Source: Alcanivorax sp. 1008 (lineage in GTDB: Bacteria; Pseudomonadota; Gammaproteobacteria; Pseudomonadales; Alcanivoracaceae). From it: a stretch of DNA of 64,000 nt. A program made the translations under genes and the position numbers. Where the stretch lies: the NCBI RefSeq assembly GCF_020667895.1, contig NZ_JAFMPS010000001.1:310001-374000 (forward strand). The letters run 5' to 3'. The notes under the pieces are model-generated. The model saw nothing but the letters and a program-made list of their open reading frames with translations. It did not search any database and was not told the DNA's origin. This document shows positions 52,480-62,106 of the stretch, piece after piece (positions within the stretch are counted from its first letter, which is position 1; each line of letters starts with the position of its first letter).

Positions 52480-53973
52480 TCAGTCCTCCTCGCCGACAGA
52501 AATCATGTCGCGGTTATCCAGATAATAGAGCAGGGCGTAGTCCAGCTCGCCCTCGCTTTCTGCATGAATTGCCATCAAAGGTTGTTCCCGGCTAATGCTG
52601 TCGCCCACATGGACATACAGTTCCAGTCCGGCGCTTACCGCCCGCGGCGCTCCCGCCAGTTTTGCCAGTCGGGCAATGCGCCGATTATCGATTTCACTGA
52701 CCGTGCCGTGCTGATGGGCAAGTAGCACCTTGGTATGTGGAGCCCGAGGAATATCGCTCAGCCGGCCCTGGGCCAGACAGATTTTTTCGAACTGCAACCA
52801 GGCTGTGCCGTCATCAAGCAACTCCGTGGCCCGCTGTCTTGCGGCAACCGCATCGCCGTGGTTTGCCATGGCCAGCAGGTGGGCGCACAGATCCAGAGAT
52901 TTTTCCCGCAGGTCTTTGGGTGCGTCCTCAGTATTGCGCAGTACATTCATTACATCGCGAGCTTCAAGCGCCGGACCCATGCCCCGGCCGATGGGTTGGC
53001 TGCCGTCAGTGAAGACGCAGTCGACCCTGACATTCAGTGCATCGCCAACATAGCGGAACAGGGCCGCCAGCGATTCGCCGTCTTCGGTATTGCGTACCTT
53101 GGCGGTTTTACCCACCGGAATATCAATCAGGATATGGGTAGATCCGGCCGCCACCTTCTTGGATAGCACGGAGGCCACCAGCTGACCTTTGCTGTCCAGA
53201 TCCAGAGCGCGTTCTACCCGAATCAACAGATCGTCCACCGGACTGAGACGCACGGCGCCGCCCCAGGCCAGGCAGGCATTGGCCAGCTCCACTGTGCGGC
53301 GGATGTCATTAATATCCAGATCCACCCGGGTAAATACATCCATTACGTCTGCGGTGCCGGCCGGCGAGGTGATCGCCCGGGAAGAGGTCTTTGGCAGAAT
53401 CAGGCCCGCGGCACTGCAGATCGCCACCACAATGGGTGTAGTGCGGTTGCCGGGCAGTCCGCCGATGCAGTGCTTGTCATAGACGGCATCAATGCCGGGC
53501 CAGCTTAGTCGCTCGCCGATATCAATCATTGCGCGTGTCAGGCTGACCACTTCCTCGCCGTTCAGGCGATTACCGGCACAGGCGGTCAAAAAAGCACTCA
53601 CTTGAATGTCTGAATACCAGCCCTGAGCAATGTCGTTAATGACCCTGTGCAGGGATGAGTCGCTTAGTGGTTTGTCATACATCTTTGCCCGCACGTCACT
53701 CATTGACGTGACCACCGGTGCGTGACTGACGGTGATGTTGTCGTTCGGATGCAGAGCTTCCCAGAGGGAGTCGGAAAGGCCTACAAGGTCTTCCTCAAGC
53801 ATGCTCGGATCAACTACGTTGAGAGTGGCAATTACCTGAAAGCCGTTGCTGGATACCAGCAGGCGGGTGTTCGCGGTAAAGCCTTCCGACAGGCAGATCG
53901 GACAGTCGCGGCGCATGTACAACACCAGCTCATGATAGGTGTCGATGCCCATGCGGATTGGGCGAAGCTTCAT
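52480..53973 (-). CDS. Thymidine phosphorylase family protein (AMP-phosphorylase-like)
   Basis: 497-aa nucleoside/nucleotide phosphorylase. An N-terminal beta domain (about 1-85, RPIRMGIDTYHELVLYMRRD) as in archaeal AMP phosphorylases precedes the pyrimidine-phosphorylase core: DKHCIGGLPGNRTTPIVVAI (phosphate site), TSSRAITSPAGTADVMD (substrate site) and a C-terminal domain ending HAESEGELDYALLYY. Archaeal relatives convert AMP/CMP/UMP plus phosphate to base and ribose-1,5-bisphosphate; bacterial activity should be regarded as unproven. Its tight pairing with a PRPP-synthetase paralogue supports nucleotide salvage. It follows dapE by 11 bp. Confidence 0.9.
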   Translation of the reverse strand: MKLRPIRMGIDTYHELVLYMRRDCPICLSEGFTANTRLLVSSNGFQVIATLNVVDPSMLEEDLVGLSDSLWEALHPNDNITVSHAPVVTSMSDVRAKMYDKPLSDSSLHRVINDIAQGWYSDIQVSAFLTACAGNRLNGEEVVSLTRAMIDIGERLSWPGIDAVYDKHCIGGLPGNRTTPIVVAICSAAGLILPKTSSRAITSPAGTADVMDVFTRVDLDINDIRRTVELANACLAWGGAVRLSPVDDLLIRVERALDLDSKGQLVASVLSKKVAAGSTHILIDIPVGKTAKVRNTEDGESLAALFRYVGDALNVRVDCVFTDGSQPIGRGMGPALEARDVMNVLRNTEDAPKDLREKSLDLCAHLLAMANHGDAVAARQRATELLDDGTAWLQFEKICLAQGRLSDIPRAPHTKVLLAHQHGTVSEIDNRRIARLAKLAGAPRAVSAGLELYVHVGDSISREQPLMAIHAESEGELDYALLYYLDNRDMISVGEED

Positions 53974-53984
53974 AGTCGATCCTG

Positions 53985-55130
<1,146 letters not shown>

Positions 55131-55171
55131 TCATCTGGGTGGCTCAGCGTGGTCGGCATTGTAGCAGAAGC

Positions 55172-55205
55172 TCCCGACGGCAACTGATGTCAGTTGTCGT
55201 CGGGA
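55172..55205 (-). terminator. Hairpin after RND pump gene, before dapE
   Basis: A 16-bp stem (55172-55187 with 55190-55205, one G-T pair) with a very small 2-nt loop lies just after the pump stop on the minus strand. Following bases (GCTTCTGCT) are only moderately T-rich. It is probably a terminator or processing hairpin separating the pump message from dapE. Confidence 0.6.
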
Positions 55206-55210
55206 CTGGT

Positions 55211-58200
55211 TCAGCCGCGCTGACCTTCCAGCCAGCTGGTCACCGTGAAGTACAGTAACGGGATGACCACCAGAGTCAGCACTGAGGACACCAATATGCC
55301 GAAGATCAGTGCCACAGCAAGGCCGCTGAAGATTGGGTCATCGAGGATGAACAGGGCGCCGATCATGGCAGCCAGAGCCGTCAGCAGAATCGGCTGGGCG
55401 CGCACCGCGCTGGAGGTAATCACCGCATCGGCAAAGGCCATGCCTTCATCTCGCTTCTGATTGATGAAGTCCACCAGCAGGATTGAGTTGCGCACGATGA
55501 TTCCGGCCAGCGCGATCATGCCGATCATACTGGTGGCGGTGAACTGGGCATTGAGCAGGGCATGGCCGGGCATCACTCCGATCACAGTGAGTGGAATCGG
55601 CGCCATGATAATCAGCGGGGTGATGTAGCTTTTGAATTGCGCCACCACCAGCAGGTAAATCAGAAGCATGCCGACCGCATAGGCGATGCCCATGTCGCGG
55701 AAGGTTTCATAGGTAATTTGCCACTCGCCATCCCACTTGATAGCTGCCTTATTGGTTAGCCAGGGCTGGGAAATGTAGTGCTGATCAATCGGCTCTGCCT
55801 GCCTGGCAAGTTCACTACGGATGGCAAACATGGCGTACAGCGGGCTGTCGATGGAGCCTGCCATGTCGCCGGTAACCATGGACATGGGCAGCAGATCCTT
55901 GTGCAGCCGCGGCTGCTCGATTTCCCCCTCCAGTACGGACACCACATCGGCCAGAGCGACTGATTCGCCGGAGCGAGCGGTCAGTCGTACGGCGAGCAGA
56001 CGATCAATATCAGAGCGGTCTGCTTCGTTCAGGCGCAGGCGGATCGGAATAGCATATTTGGCTCCTGCCTCGTGCAAGTAACTGACGTCGTCACCGGATA
56101 CCAGTGCGGACAGCGTTTGCACAACCTGACTGTGATCAACACCGAGGCGCGCAGCCCGATCACGATCTACCTGCAGTTGCCAGCGCGCAGCACTGCTGAC
56201 GCGGCTGTCATCAACATCCACCACATCGGCAACGGATTCGAATGCGGCCCGTACCCGTTTCAGGGTTGCCAGCCGGCTGGCCTCATCGGCGCCATAAATT
56301 TCCGCAACCAAAGGTGCCATCACCGGCGGTCCAGGTGGTACTTCGACGATGGTCACGGTGGCGCCATAGCGCTTGCCAATTTCCTGCAGTGGCTGGCGCA
56401 GTGACCGGGCAATCGGGTGGCTTTCCCGATCGCGCTGTTTGGCGCCGGTGAGATTAACCTGAATATCGCCCTGCCATGGATCGCTGCGTAGATAATACTG
56501 GCGCACCAGTCCGTTAAAGTTGATTGGTGCAGAAGTGCCTGCATAGCTCTGGTAGTTGAGCACCTCCGGTACGCTTTCAAGGTGCACCGCAAGGGCATCA
56601 AGCACCACCAGCGTGTCCTCCAGTGGTGTGCCCTCCGGCATATCGACCAGTACCTGCACTTCCGATTTGTTGTCGAAGGGCAGCATTTTCAGAATGACTA
56701 ACTGGAATGCTGGCAATGCCAGCGCCACCACAATCAGTGCGCTGACACCGAGATACAGCAGAGTACGCTTTTTCTTGCCGGCTTTACTGTCCAGAAACGG
56801 CGTCATGATGCGGCGCATAATGCTGCCGAGTCGGTCGCTGCCCTCTTCAGTGTGACCGCCATGATCAGCGCCATTACCCTTGCCGAGAAAGTGCAGAGCC
56901 AGCCATGGAGTTACCACAAAGGCGATAATCAGGGAGATCAGCATGCCGGTGCTGGCATTGATCGGGATCGGGCTCATGTATGGCCCCATCAGACCACTGA
57001 CAAAGGCCATTGGCATCAGTGCGGCGATAACCGTGAAGGTGGCCAAAATGGTCGGGCCGCCGACTTCGTCCACTGCCTTGGGAATGATCTCGCGTAGCGA
57101 GCCACCGCCGAGAGCACGATGGCGGTGAATGTTTTCCACCACCACGATAGCGTCATCTACCAAAATGCCGATGGAGAAAATCAGCGCAAACAGGGAAACC
57201 CGGTTCAGGGTGAAGCCCCATGCCCAGGATGCAAACAGAGTTAGCGCCAGAGTCACAATAATGGCTGCGCCGACGATCAAGGCTTCGCGCCAACCCAGTG
57301 CGACCAGCACCAATATAATTACCGCAAAGGTGGCGAACATAAGCTTCTGGATCAGCTTGCTGGCCTTGGCTGCCGCAGTCTGGCCGTAGTCTCTGGTAAT
57401 ACTGGCCTTGATGTTTGCCGGGATCACGGTGTTTTCAAGGTCGCTCACACGCTGCTGCACCCGGGTGGCAATATCCACGGCGTTTTCACCGGGCTGCTTG
57501 GCAATGGCCAGTGTTACCGCGCTACGTGCTGGCGCCCCCGCCAGCGCATGAGCCGGGCCAAAGCCCATTCTTGCTGCTTGCGTGGGCAGGTCTGCGCCAC
57601 GCTGAATGTCTGCCACATCGGCAAGATAAACCGGATTGCCGGCGTTAACGCCAACCACCAGCGAGGAGATATCTTCAGCGCTGCTGAAGAAACCGCCGGG
57701 CTGAACTTCAATAACCTGATTGTCGCGCACGATATTGGCCGAAGGCATGGCCAGATTAGCGGAGCGGATGCTTTGTTGCAGGGCCGGATAGTTGATGCCG
57801 TAGGCATTCAGGCGCGCCGGGTCAAGGCGCACCAGCACCACGTCATCGACTTTGCCCAGTGTGTAAATGTCGCGGGTGCCGGGGACACGTTTGAGTTCTA
57901 CTTCAAGAGTGTGAGCCACCTTGACCAGATCGTAGCTGCTGGCAGTGGCATCCATCGGCCACAGCGTTACGCTGACAATGGGCACATCATCAATGCCCAT
58001 GGGGCGAACCAGCGGTTGCAGGGCGCCGAGATTGGCTGGCAGCCAGTCGAGATTGGAAAACACCTGATTATAAAGATCGACGATGGCATCGCGGCGCGGC
58101 ACGCCTACTTCGAACTGAACTGTCAGAACGGCCATGCCCGGCCGCGACATTGAATACACATGCTCGACCCCGGCCAGCTCGCTCATTACTTGCTCAGCCG

Positions 58201-58420
58201 GTGTTGCCACCAGACTTTCCACTTCTGCGACACTGGCGCCGGGAAACGGAATGAACACGTTGGCAAAGGTTACGTCGATCTGAGGTTCTTCTTCTTTCGG
58301 TGTAATGATCACCGCAAACAGGCCCAGTAGCAGCCCAGCCAGCGCTAACAAAGGTGTTAGCTCAGACGACTGGAATATTGCTGCGACTCGCCCGGAGATA
58401 CCCATCCTTGTGTCGCTCAT
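55211..58420 (-). CDS. RND efflux transporter permease
   Basis: 1069-aa complete proton-driven RND pump. TM1 (about 22-40) follows an amphipathic N-terminus; periplasmic porter/docking halves are at about 45-340 and 570-870. TM4 has GILVDDAIVVVENIHRH with the proton-relay Asp pair. The second membrane half contains GIIVRNSILLVDFINQ and ends in a short tail. The N-terminal EEEPQIDV is typical of a subgroup of HAE-like pumps in Pseudomonadota. Its ATG overlaps the adaptor stop by 4 bp. No outer-membrane factor gene is adjacent, so it probably shares a TolC-like channel. Confidence 0.95.
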   Translation of the reverse strand: MSDTRMGISGRVAAIFQSSELTPLLALAGLLLGLFAVIITPKEEEPQIDVTFANVFIPFPGASVAEVESLVATPAEQVMSELAGVEHVYSMSRPGMAVLTVQFEVGVPRRDAIVDLYNQVFSNLDWLPANLGALQPLVRPMGIDDVPIVSVTLWPMDATASSYDLVKVAHTLEVELKRVPGTRDIYTLGKVDDVVLVRLDPARLNAYGINYPALQQSIRSANLAMPSANIVRDNQVIEVQPGGFFSSAEDISSLVVGVNAGNPVYLADVADIQRGADLPTQAARMGFGPAHALAGAPARSAVTLAIAKQPGENAVDIATRVQQRVSDLENTVIPANIKASITRDYGQTAAAKASKLIQKLMFATFAVIILVLVALGWREALIVGAAIIVTLALTLFASWAWGFTLNRVSLFALIFSIGILVDDAIVVVENIHRHRALGGGSLREIIPKAVDEVGGPTILATFTVIAALMPMAFVSGLMGPYMSPIPINASTGMLISLIIAFVVTPWLALHFLGKGNGADHGGHTEEGSDRLGSIMRRIMTPFLDSKAGKKKRTLLYLGVSALIVVALALPAFQLVILKMLPFDNKSEVQVLVDMPEGTPLEDTLVVLDALAVHLESVPEVLNYQSYAGTSAPINFNGLVRQYYLRSDPWQGDIQVNLTGAKQRDRESHPIARSLRQPLQEIGKRYGATVTIVEVPPGPPVMAPLVAEIYGADEASRLATLKRVRAAFESVADVVDVDDSRVSSAARWQLQVDRDRAARLGVDHSQVVQTLSALVSGDDVSYLHEAGAKYAIPIRLRLNEADRSDIDRLLAVRLTARSGESVALADVVSVLEGEIEQPRLHKDLLPMSMVTGDMAGSIDSPLYAMFAIRSELARQAEPIDQHYISQPWLTNKAAIKWDGEWQITYETFRDMGIAYAVGMLLIYLLVVAQFKSYITPLIIMAPIPLTVIGVMPGHALLNAQFTATSMIGMIALAGIIVRNSILLVDFINQKRDEGMAFADAVITSSAVRAQPILLTALAAMIGALFILDDPIFSGLAVALIFGILVSSVLTLVVIPLLYFTVTSWLEGQRG

Positions 58421-59442
58421 TGTTGTGCCGCTCCCTGGCGCAACACCTCCGCCACGTTCATGGCGATGCGCGTGCCGGGACGAAGGCCGGACAGAATCTC
58501 AACCCCGTCTTCCAGTTGTCGACCGGTGCGCACTTGTATCAGGCGCGGACGATCCTGCTCATCGAGCACATACACCGCCACCAGCTCCTGATTGCGGAGC
58601 AACGCACTTTGTGGAACAACAATAATTTCCCGGCTGCCGGTGACCACTTCAACGCGGGCAAACATGCCTGGATAAATGCCGCTGGCGGTGGAGTCCAGTT
58701 CGGCGCGGATGCGGAAGCTGTGACTGCCACTTTCTGCATAGGGAAACACGGTGACTTTGTCGCTACTGAGACGGCTGCCATCATCCAGTAACACGGTCAG
58801 TGACTGCTGGCGACGCACCGCATCCACATAACGCTGAGGTACTGTGGCGGTAACCCTGATGCGATCCAGTGAAAGGCCGGCAACCAGTGGTTTGCCCGGG
58901 GTGGCCAGCTCACCCGTTTCAACAAAACGGTCGGTCAGAATGCCGGGGTAGGGAGCCACCACTTGAGTGTAGGAAAGCTGCTGGCGAGCTTGGTCAAGAC
59001 CTGCCTCCGCCTGCTTGATGCGGGCCCGTGTGGCATCCAGGGCTGCCTTGGAGCGGTCGAAATCCGCACGGGATAGAGTGCCGCTTTGCACCAGCTCCTC
59101 GACACGGGAGAAATTTCTTGACGCCTCCTGCTCCGCCGCGCGTGCTTCCTCCAGAGCCCCTGAGGCACGGCTGACCTGGGATTTTTGTTCACCATTCTCC
59201 AGCTCAAGAATCAGCTGACCCTGTTCCACATAGTCATCAACATCAAAGTGAATCGCGGTAACGCGACCCTGAGTCTGGGCTGTCAGGGTGGCCTTGTTGA
59301 TCGCCTCAATGGTGCCGTCGACGACTATCACATCAGCAGCGTTGCGACTTTCCAGGGTCACAGCTTCAAGTGCCAGTAGCGGTGCAGAAAGGAATGCGAC
59401 AAGCAGGGCGAAGGGGGCAAGTGCGCGGGGTGTTATTGTCAT
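58417..59442 (-). CDS. RND periplasmic adaptor subunit
   Basis: 341-aa membrane fusion protein. Signal peptide or anchor (PFALLVAFLSAPLLALEA), lipoyl half (QGRVTAIHFDVDDYVEQGQL), coiled-coil hairpin (about 80-150), second lipoyl half (PYPGILTDRFVETGELATPG), beta-barrel and membrane-proximal domains, ending LRPGTRIAMNVAEVLRQG. It couples the pump downstream, with which it overlaps by 4 bp, to an outer-membrane channel. The 68-bp gap to dapD upstream may hold its own promoter. Confidence 0.93.
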   Translation of the reverse strand: MTITPRALAPFALLVAFLSAPLLALEAVTLESRNAADVIVVDGTIEAINKATLTAQTQGRVTAIHFDVDDYVEQGQLILELENGEQKSQVSRASGALEEARAAEQEASRNFSRVEELVQSGTLSRADFDRSKAALDATRARIKQAEAGLDQARQQLSYTQVVAPYPGILTDRFVETGELATPGKPLVAGLSLDRIRVTATVPQRYVDAVRRQQSLTVLLDDGSRLSSDKVTVFPYAESGSHSFRIRAELDSTASGIYPGMFARVEVVTGSREIIVVPQSALLRNQELVAVYVLDEQDRPRLIQVRTGRQLEDGVEILSGLRPGTRIAMNVAEVLRQGAAQQ

Positions 59443-59510
59443 GATCCGATCCCTGAAAGAGTGCCTGAGCCGATGCTAGGTCACTCTGACAGGAATCGCC
59501 ATGACAGAAG

Positions 59511-60545
59511 TCAATTATGCTTGTGTAGTTCTTCGTTGAGTTGCACAGCGCTTTTATTGGTCAGGCATTCAACCCGGCCGGACTGCGAGTTGCGCCGGAA
59601 TAGCAGGTCATTCTTGCCAGCCAGATCACGGGCCTTGACCGCTTGCACGCTGTTGCCCTGATCGTCGAGAACTTCAACCTTGGTGCCGGCAGTGATGTAA
59701 AGACCAGATTCAATGGTGCAGCGATCGCCCAGCGGAATGCCAGTGCCAGAGTTGGCGCCGAGCAGGCAGCCTTCGCCGAGGGAAATAACGATATTGCCAC
59801 CGCCGGACAGGGTGCCCATGGTGGAGGCGCCGCCGCCGATGTCTGAACCCTTGCCTACGAATACGCCGGCGGAGATTCGTCCTTCGATCATGCCCGGGCC
59901 TTCGGTGCCTGCATTAAAGTTACAAAAGCCCTCGTGCATGATGGTGGTGCCCTCGCCGATATAAGCACCCAGCCTTACCCGCGCCGTATCTGCAATCCGT
60001 ACTCCGGCAGGCACCACGTAATCGGTCATTCTGGGGAATTTATCTACGGAGTAGACGCTTAATACCTGACCATCAAGGCGCGCCATCAGCTGCCGCTCTG
60101 GCAGCTCCTCCAGATCCACGGCGCCTTCATTGGTCCAGGCCACGTTGGGAAGTAGACCAAAGATGCCGGTCAGGTTAAGGCCGTGGGGCTTTACCATGCG
60201 ATGGGATAGCAGGTGCAGCTTGAGGTAGGCTTCCTGAGTGGTTTTCGGTGAGTCATCAGTTTGCAGAATCACCAGGGCCACCGGGCGTTTCGATTCCTGC
60301 ATGGCGATGGCGTAGGACGCCTCATGCTCGAATCCGGCTTCACGCCAGTCGCGGGCAATCTTGCCTATCTGTCGATGGTTCAGTTCCACCGCCAGATTGC
60401 CGCCTTGATAGTCGACCTCGTCGGCAATGCTCTCGATCAGCGCGTCATCTGGATTGAGCACCGGGTTGGGGTAAAACACCTCAAGCCATTGGTCGTCACG
60501 ATTCTGGGTGCCGCAGCCGATGGCGAGGGCGAAATACTTGCTCAT
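59511..60545 (-). CDS. dapD: Tetrahydrodipicolinate N-succinyltransferase
   Basis: 344-aa trimeric left-handed beta-helix transferase of the succinylase lysine pathway; it succinylates tetrahydrodipicolinate with succinyl-CoA. The hexapeptide-repeat helix (GVRIADTARVRLGAYIGEGT, then FCNFNAGTEGPGMIEGRIS, GGGASTMGTLSGGGN) is evident. The length (344) is that of the Pseudomonas/actinobacterial long DapD, not the 274-aa E. coli form. It lies 23 bp after the ArsC-like gene. Confidence 0.96.
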   Translation of the reverse strand: MSKYFALAIGCGTQNRDDQWLEVFYPNPVLNPDDALIESIADEVDYQGGNLAVELNHRQIGKIARDWREAGFEHEASYAIAMQESKRPVALVILQTDDSPKTTQEAYLKLHLLSHRMVKPHGLNLTGIFGLLPNVAWTNEGAVDLEELPERQLMARLDGQVLSVYSVDKFPRMTDYVVPAGVRIADTARVRLGAYIGEGTTIMHEGFCNFNAGTEGPGMIEGRISAGVFVGKGSDIGGGASTMGTLSGGGNIVISLGEGCLLGANSGTGIPLGDRCTIESGLYITAGTKVEVLDDQGNSVQAVKARDLAGKNDLLFRRNSQSGRVECLTNKSAVQLNEELHKHN

Positions 60546-60568
60546 GTGTTGCTCCTGATTGCGTGATT

Positions 60569-60913
60569 CTAGAACAGTTCTGCCCAGTGGGCCGGGTCAA
60601 AGCCGATCTCAAGGATACCATTGCCTTCAATGATTGGTCGCTTGATCAGTGACGGGTTCTGCAAAGCGGCGCTGATGGCGCCAGAGGCATCCATGCTGGC
60701 GCGGGTGTCCTCTGGCAATTTTCTCCAGCTGGTGCCGCGGCGGTTGATCACGGTTTCCCAACCGAATGCCTTGATCCAGCGCTGCAGATCTTTTTTGTTG
60801 GTGCCGGCTTTTTTGTAATCGTGGAACTGCCATTCAACCTTATGCTGGTCGAGCCAGACAAAGGACTTTTTCATGGTGTCGCAGGCTTTGATGCCATAGA
60901 TGGTAATGGTCAT
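60569..60913 (-). CDS. ArsC/Spx-family reductase-like protein (YffB type)
   Basis: 114-aa thioredoxin-fold protein. ITIYGIKACDTMKKSFVWLD contains a single N-terminal Cys, and NRRGTSWRKLP and NPSLIKRPIIEG are the ArsC/YffB signatures. YffB-like proteins are probably glutathione-dependent reductases and not true arsenate reductases. The position between dapC and dapD is conserved in Pseudomonas, as far as I recall. ATG 60913 has AGGAA 5 bp upstream; the longer reading to 60976 overlaps dapC. Confidence 0.92.
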   Translation of the reverse strand: MTITIYGIKACDTMKKSFVWLDQHKVEWQFHDYKKAGTNKKDLQRWIKAFGWETVINRRGTSWRKLPEDTRASMDASGAISAALQNPSLIKRPIIEGNGILEIGFDPAHWAELF

Positions 60914-60927
60914 AGCATTTCCTGTAT

Positions 60928-62106
60928 TTACAGGGTTCCGACAAATTCGCGGATCCGTTCTGCCCCTTCGATACACTCTTCCAAACTGGCCACCAGGGCC
61001 ATGCGTACTCGGCCTGCACCGGGGTTTAGCCCGTCAATTTCCCTGGACAGGTAACGGCCGGGAAGCACCGTGACGTTCTGCTGGCGCTTTAATTCAAGGG
61101 CGAAGGTTTCATCGCTGATGCCAGTTTTTGGCCATAGGTAAAAGCCGGCATCCGGCATGGAGACGTCCAGTACGCCGCCAAGAATTTCCAGGACAGCATC
61201 GAACTTTTGTTGATATAGCACGCGGTTGTCCGCCGCATGGCGGTCATCGTCCCAGGCCGCAATGCTGGCAATCTGGTGATGCATGGGCATGGCGCAGCCA
61301 TGGTAGGTGCGATAGCGCAAAAACTGCCCCAGTACCTGCGCATCACCGGCAACAAAACCTGAGCGCATGCCCGGCAGGTTGGAGCGCTTCGATAGTGAAT
61401 GAAATACTACGCAACGGCGGAAGTCATGCCGGCCTATGGCCGCGCAAGCCTGCAGTAGTCCCGGTGGTGGCGTGTCGCTGTAGATGTCCGCATAGCATTC
61501 GTCCGAGGCAATGACAAAGTCATGGCGATCAGCCAGATCAATCAGCTGACGCATTTGCTCCGTCGACATTACTGCACCGGTGGGGTTGCCTGGCGAACAG
61601 ACATATAAAAGCTGACATCGCTGCCAGACAGACTCAGGCACGGCGCTAAAGTCCGGCTGCAGGTCACTGTGCTCAGTGCAGGGAAGGTAAACCGGTTCGC
61701 CTCCAGCGAGCAGGGCAGCCCCTTCATAGATCTGATAAAACGGATTAGGCATTACTACCAGTGGCTGCTTGCTACGATCCAGCACTGTCTGGGCGAAAGC
61801 GAACAGGGCTTCACGGGTGCCGTTGACGGGCAACACCTGACTATCGCAATCAATCTGCACGGCATAGCGACGTTGCAGCCAGCCGGCAATTGATTGGCGC
61901 AGCTCGGCAATGCCGGCGGTGGAAGGGTACTTGGCCAGCAGATCCGTATTGTTGCTAATGATTTGCTGAACAAAAGTGGGCGCCGGATGCTGTGGCTCGC
62001 CGATCGACAAGGCAATATGCGGCTTGTCTGCTGGCACATGGCCACTGAACAGCTTGGCCAGCTTTTCGAAAGGATAGGGATGCAGCAGATTCAAGTCCGG
62101 GTTCAT
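60928..62106 (-). CDS. dapC: Succinyldiaminopimelate transaminase
   Basis: 392-aa PLP-dependent class I aminotransferase (fold type I) forming N-succinyl-LL-diaminopimelate. Features: SIGEPQHPAP near the N-terminus, VCSPGNPTGAVMS, SDECYADIYSD and the Schiff-base Lys in SLSKRSNLPGMRSGFVAGD. Its ATG overlaps the glnD stop (ATGA), as is usual in Pseudomonas-type glnD-dapC pairs, so translation is coupled. Confidence 0.95.
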   Translation of the reverse strand: MNPDLNLLHPYPFEKLAKLFSGHVPADKPHIALSIGEPQHPAPTFVQQIISNNTDLLAKYPSTAGIAELRQSIAGWLQRRYAVQIDCDSQVLPVNGTREALFAFAQTVLDRSKQPLVVMPNPFYQIYEGAALLAGGEPVYLPCTEHSDLQPDFSAVPESVWQRCQLLYVCSPGNPTGAVMSTEQMRQLIDLADRHDFVIASDECYADIYSDTPPPGLLQACAAIGRHDFRRCVVFHSLSKRSNLPGMRSGFVAGDAQVLGQFLRYRTYHGCAMPMHHQIASIAAWDDDRHAADNRVLYQQKFDAVLEILGGVLDVSMPDAGFYLWPKTGISDETFALELKRQQNVTVLPGRYLSREIDGLNPGAGRVRMALVASLEECIEGAERIREFVGTL

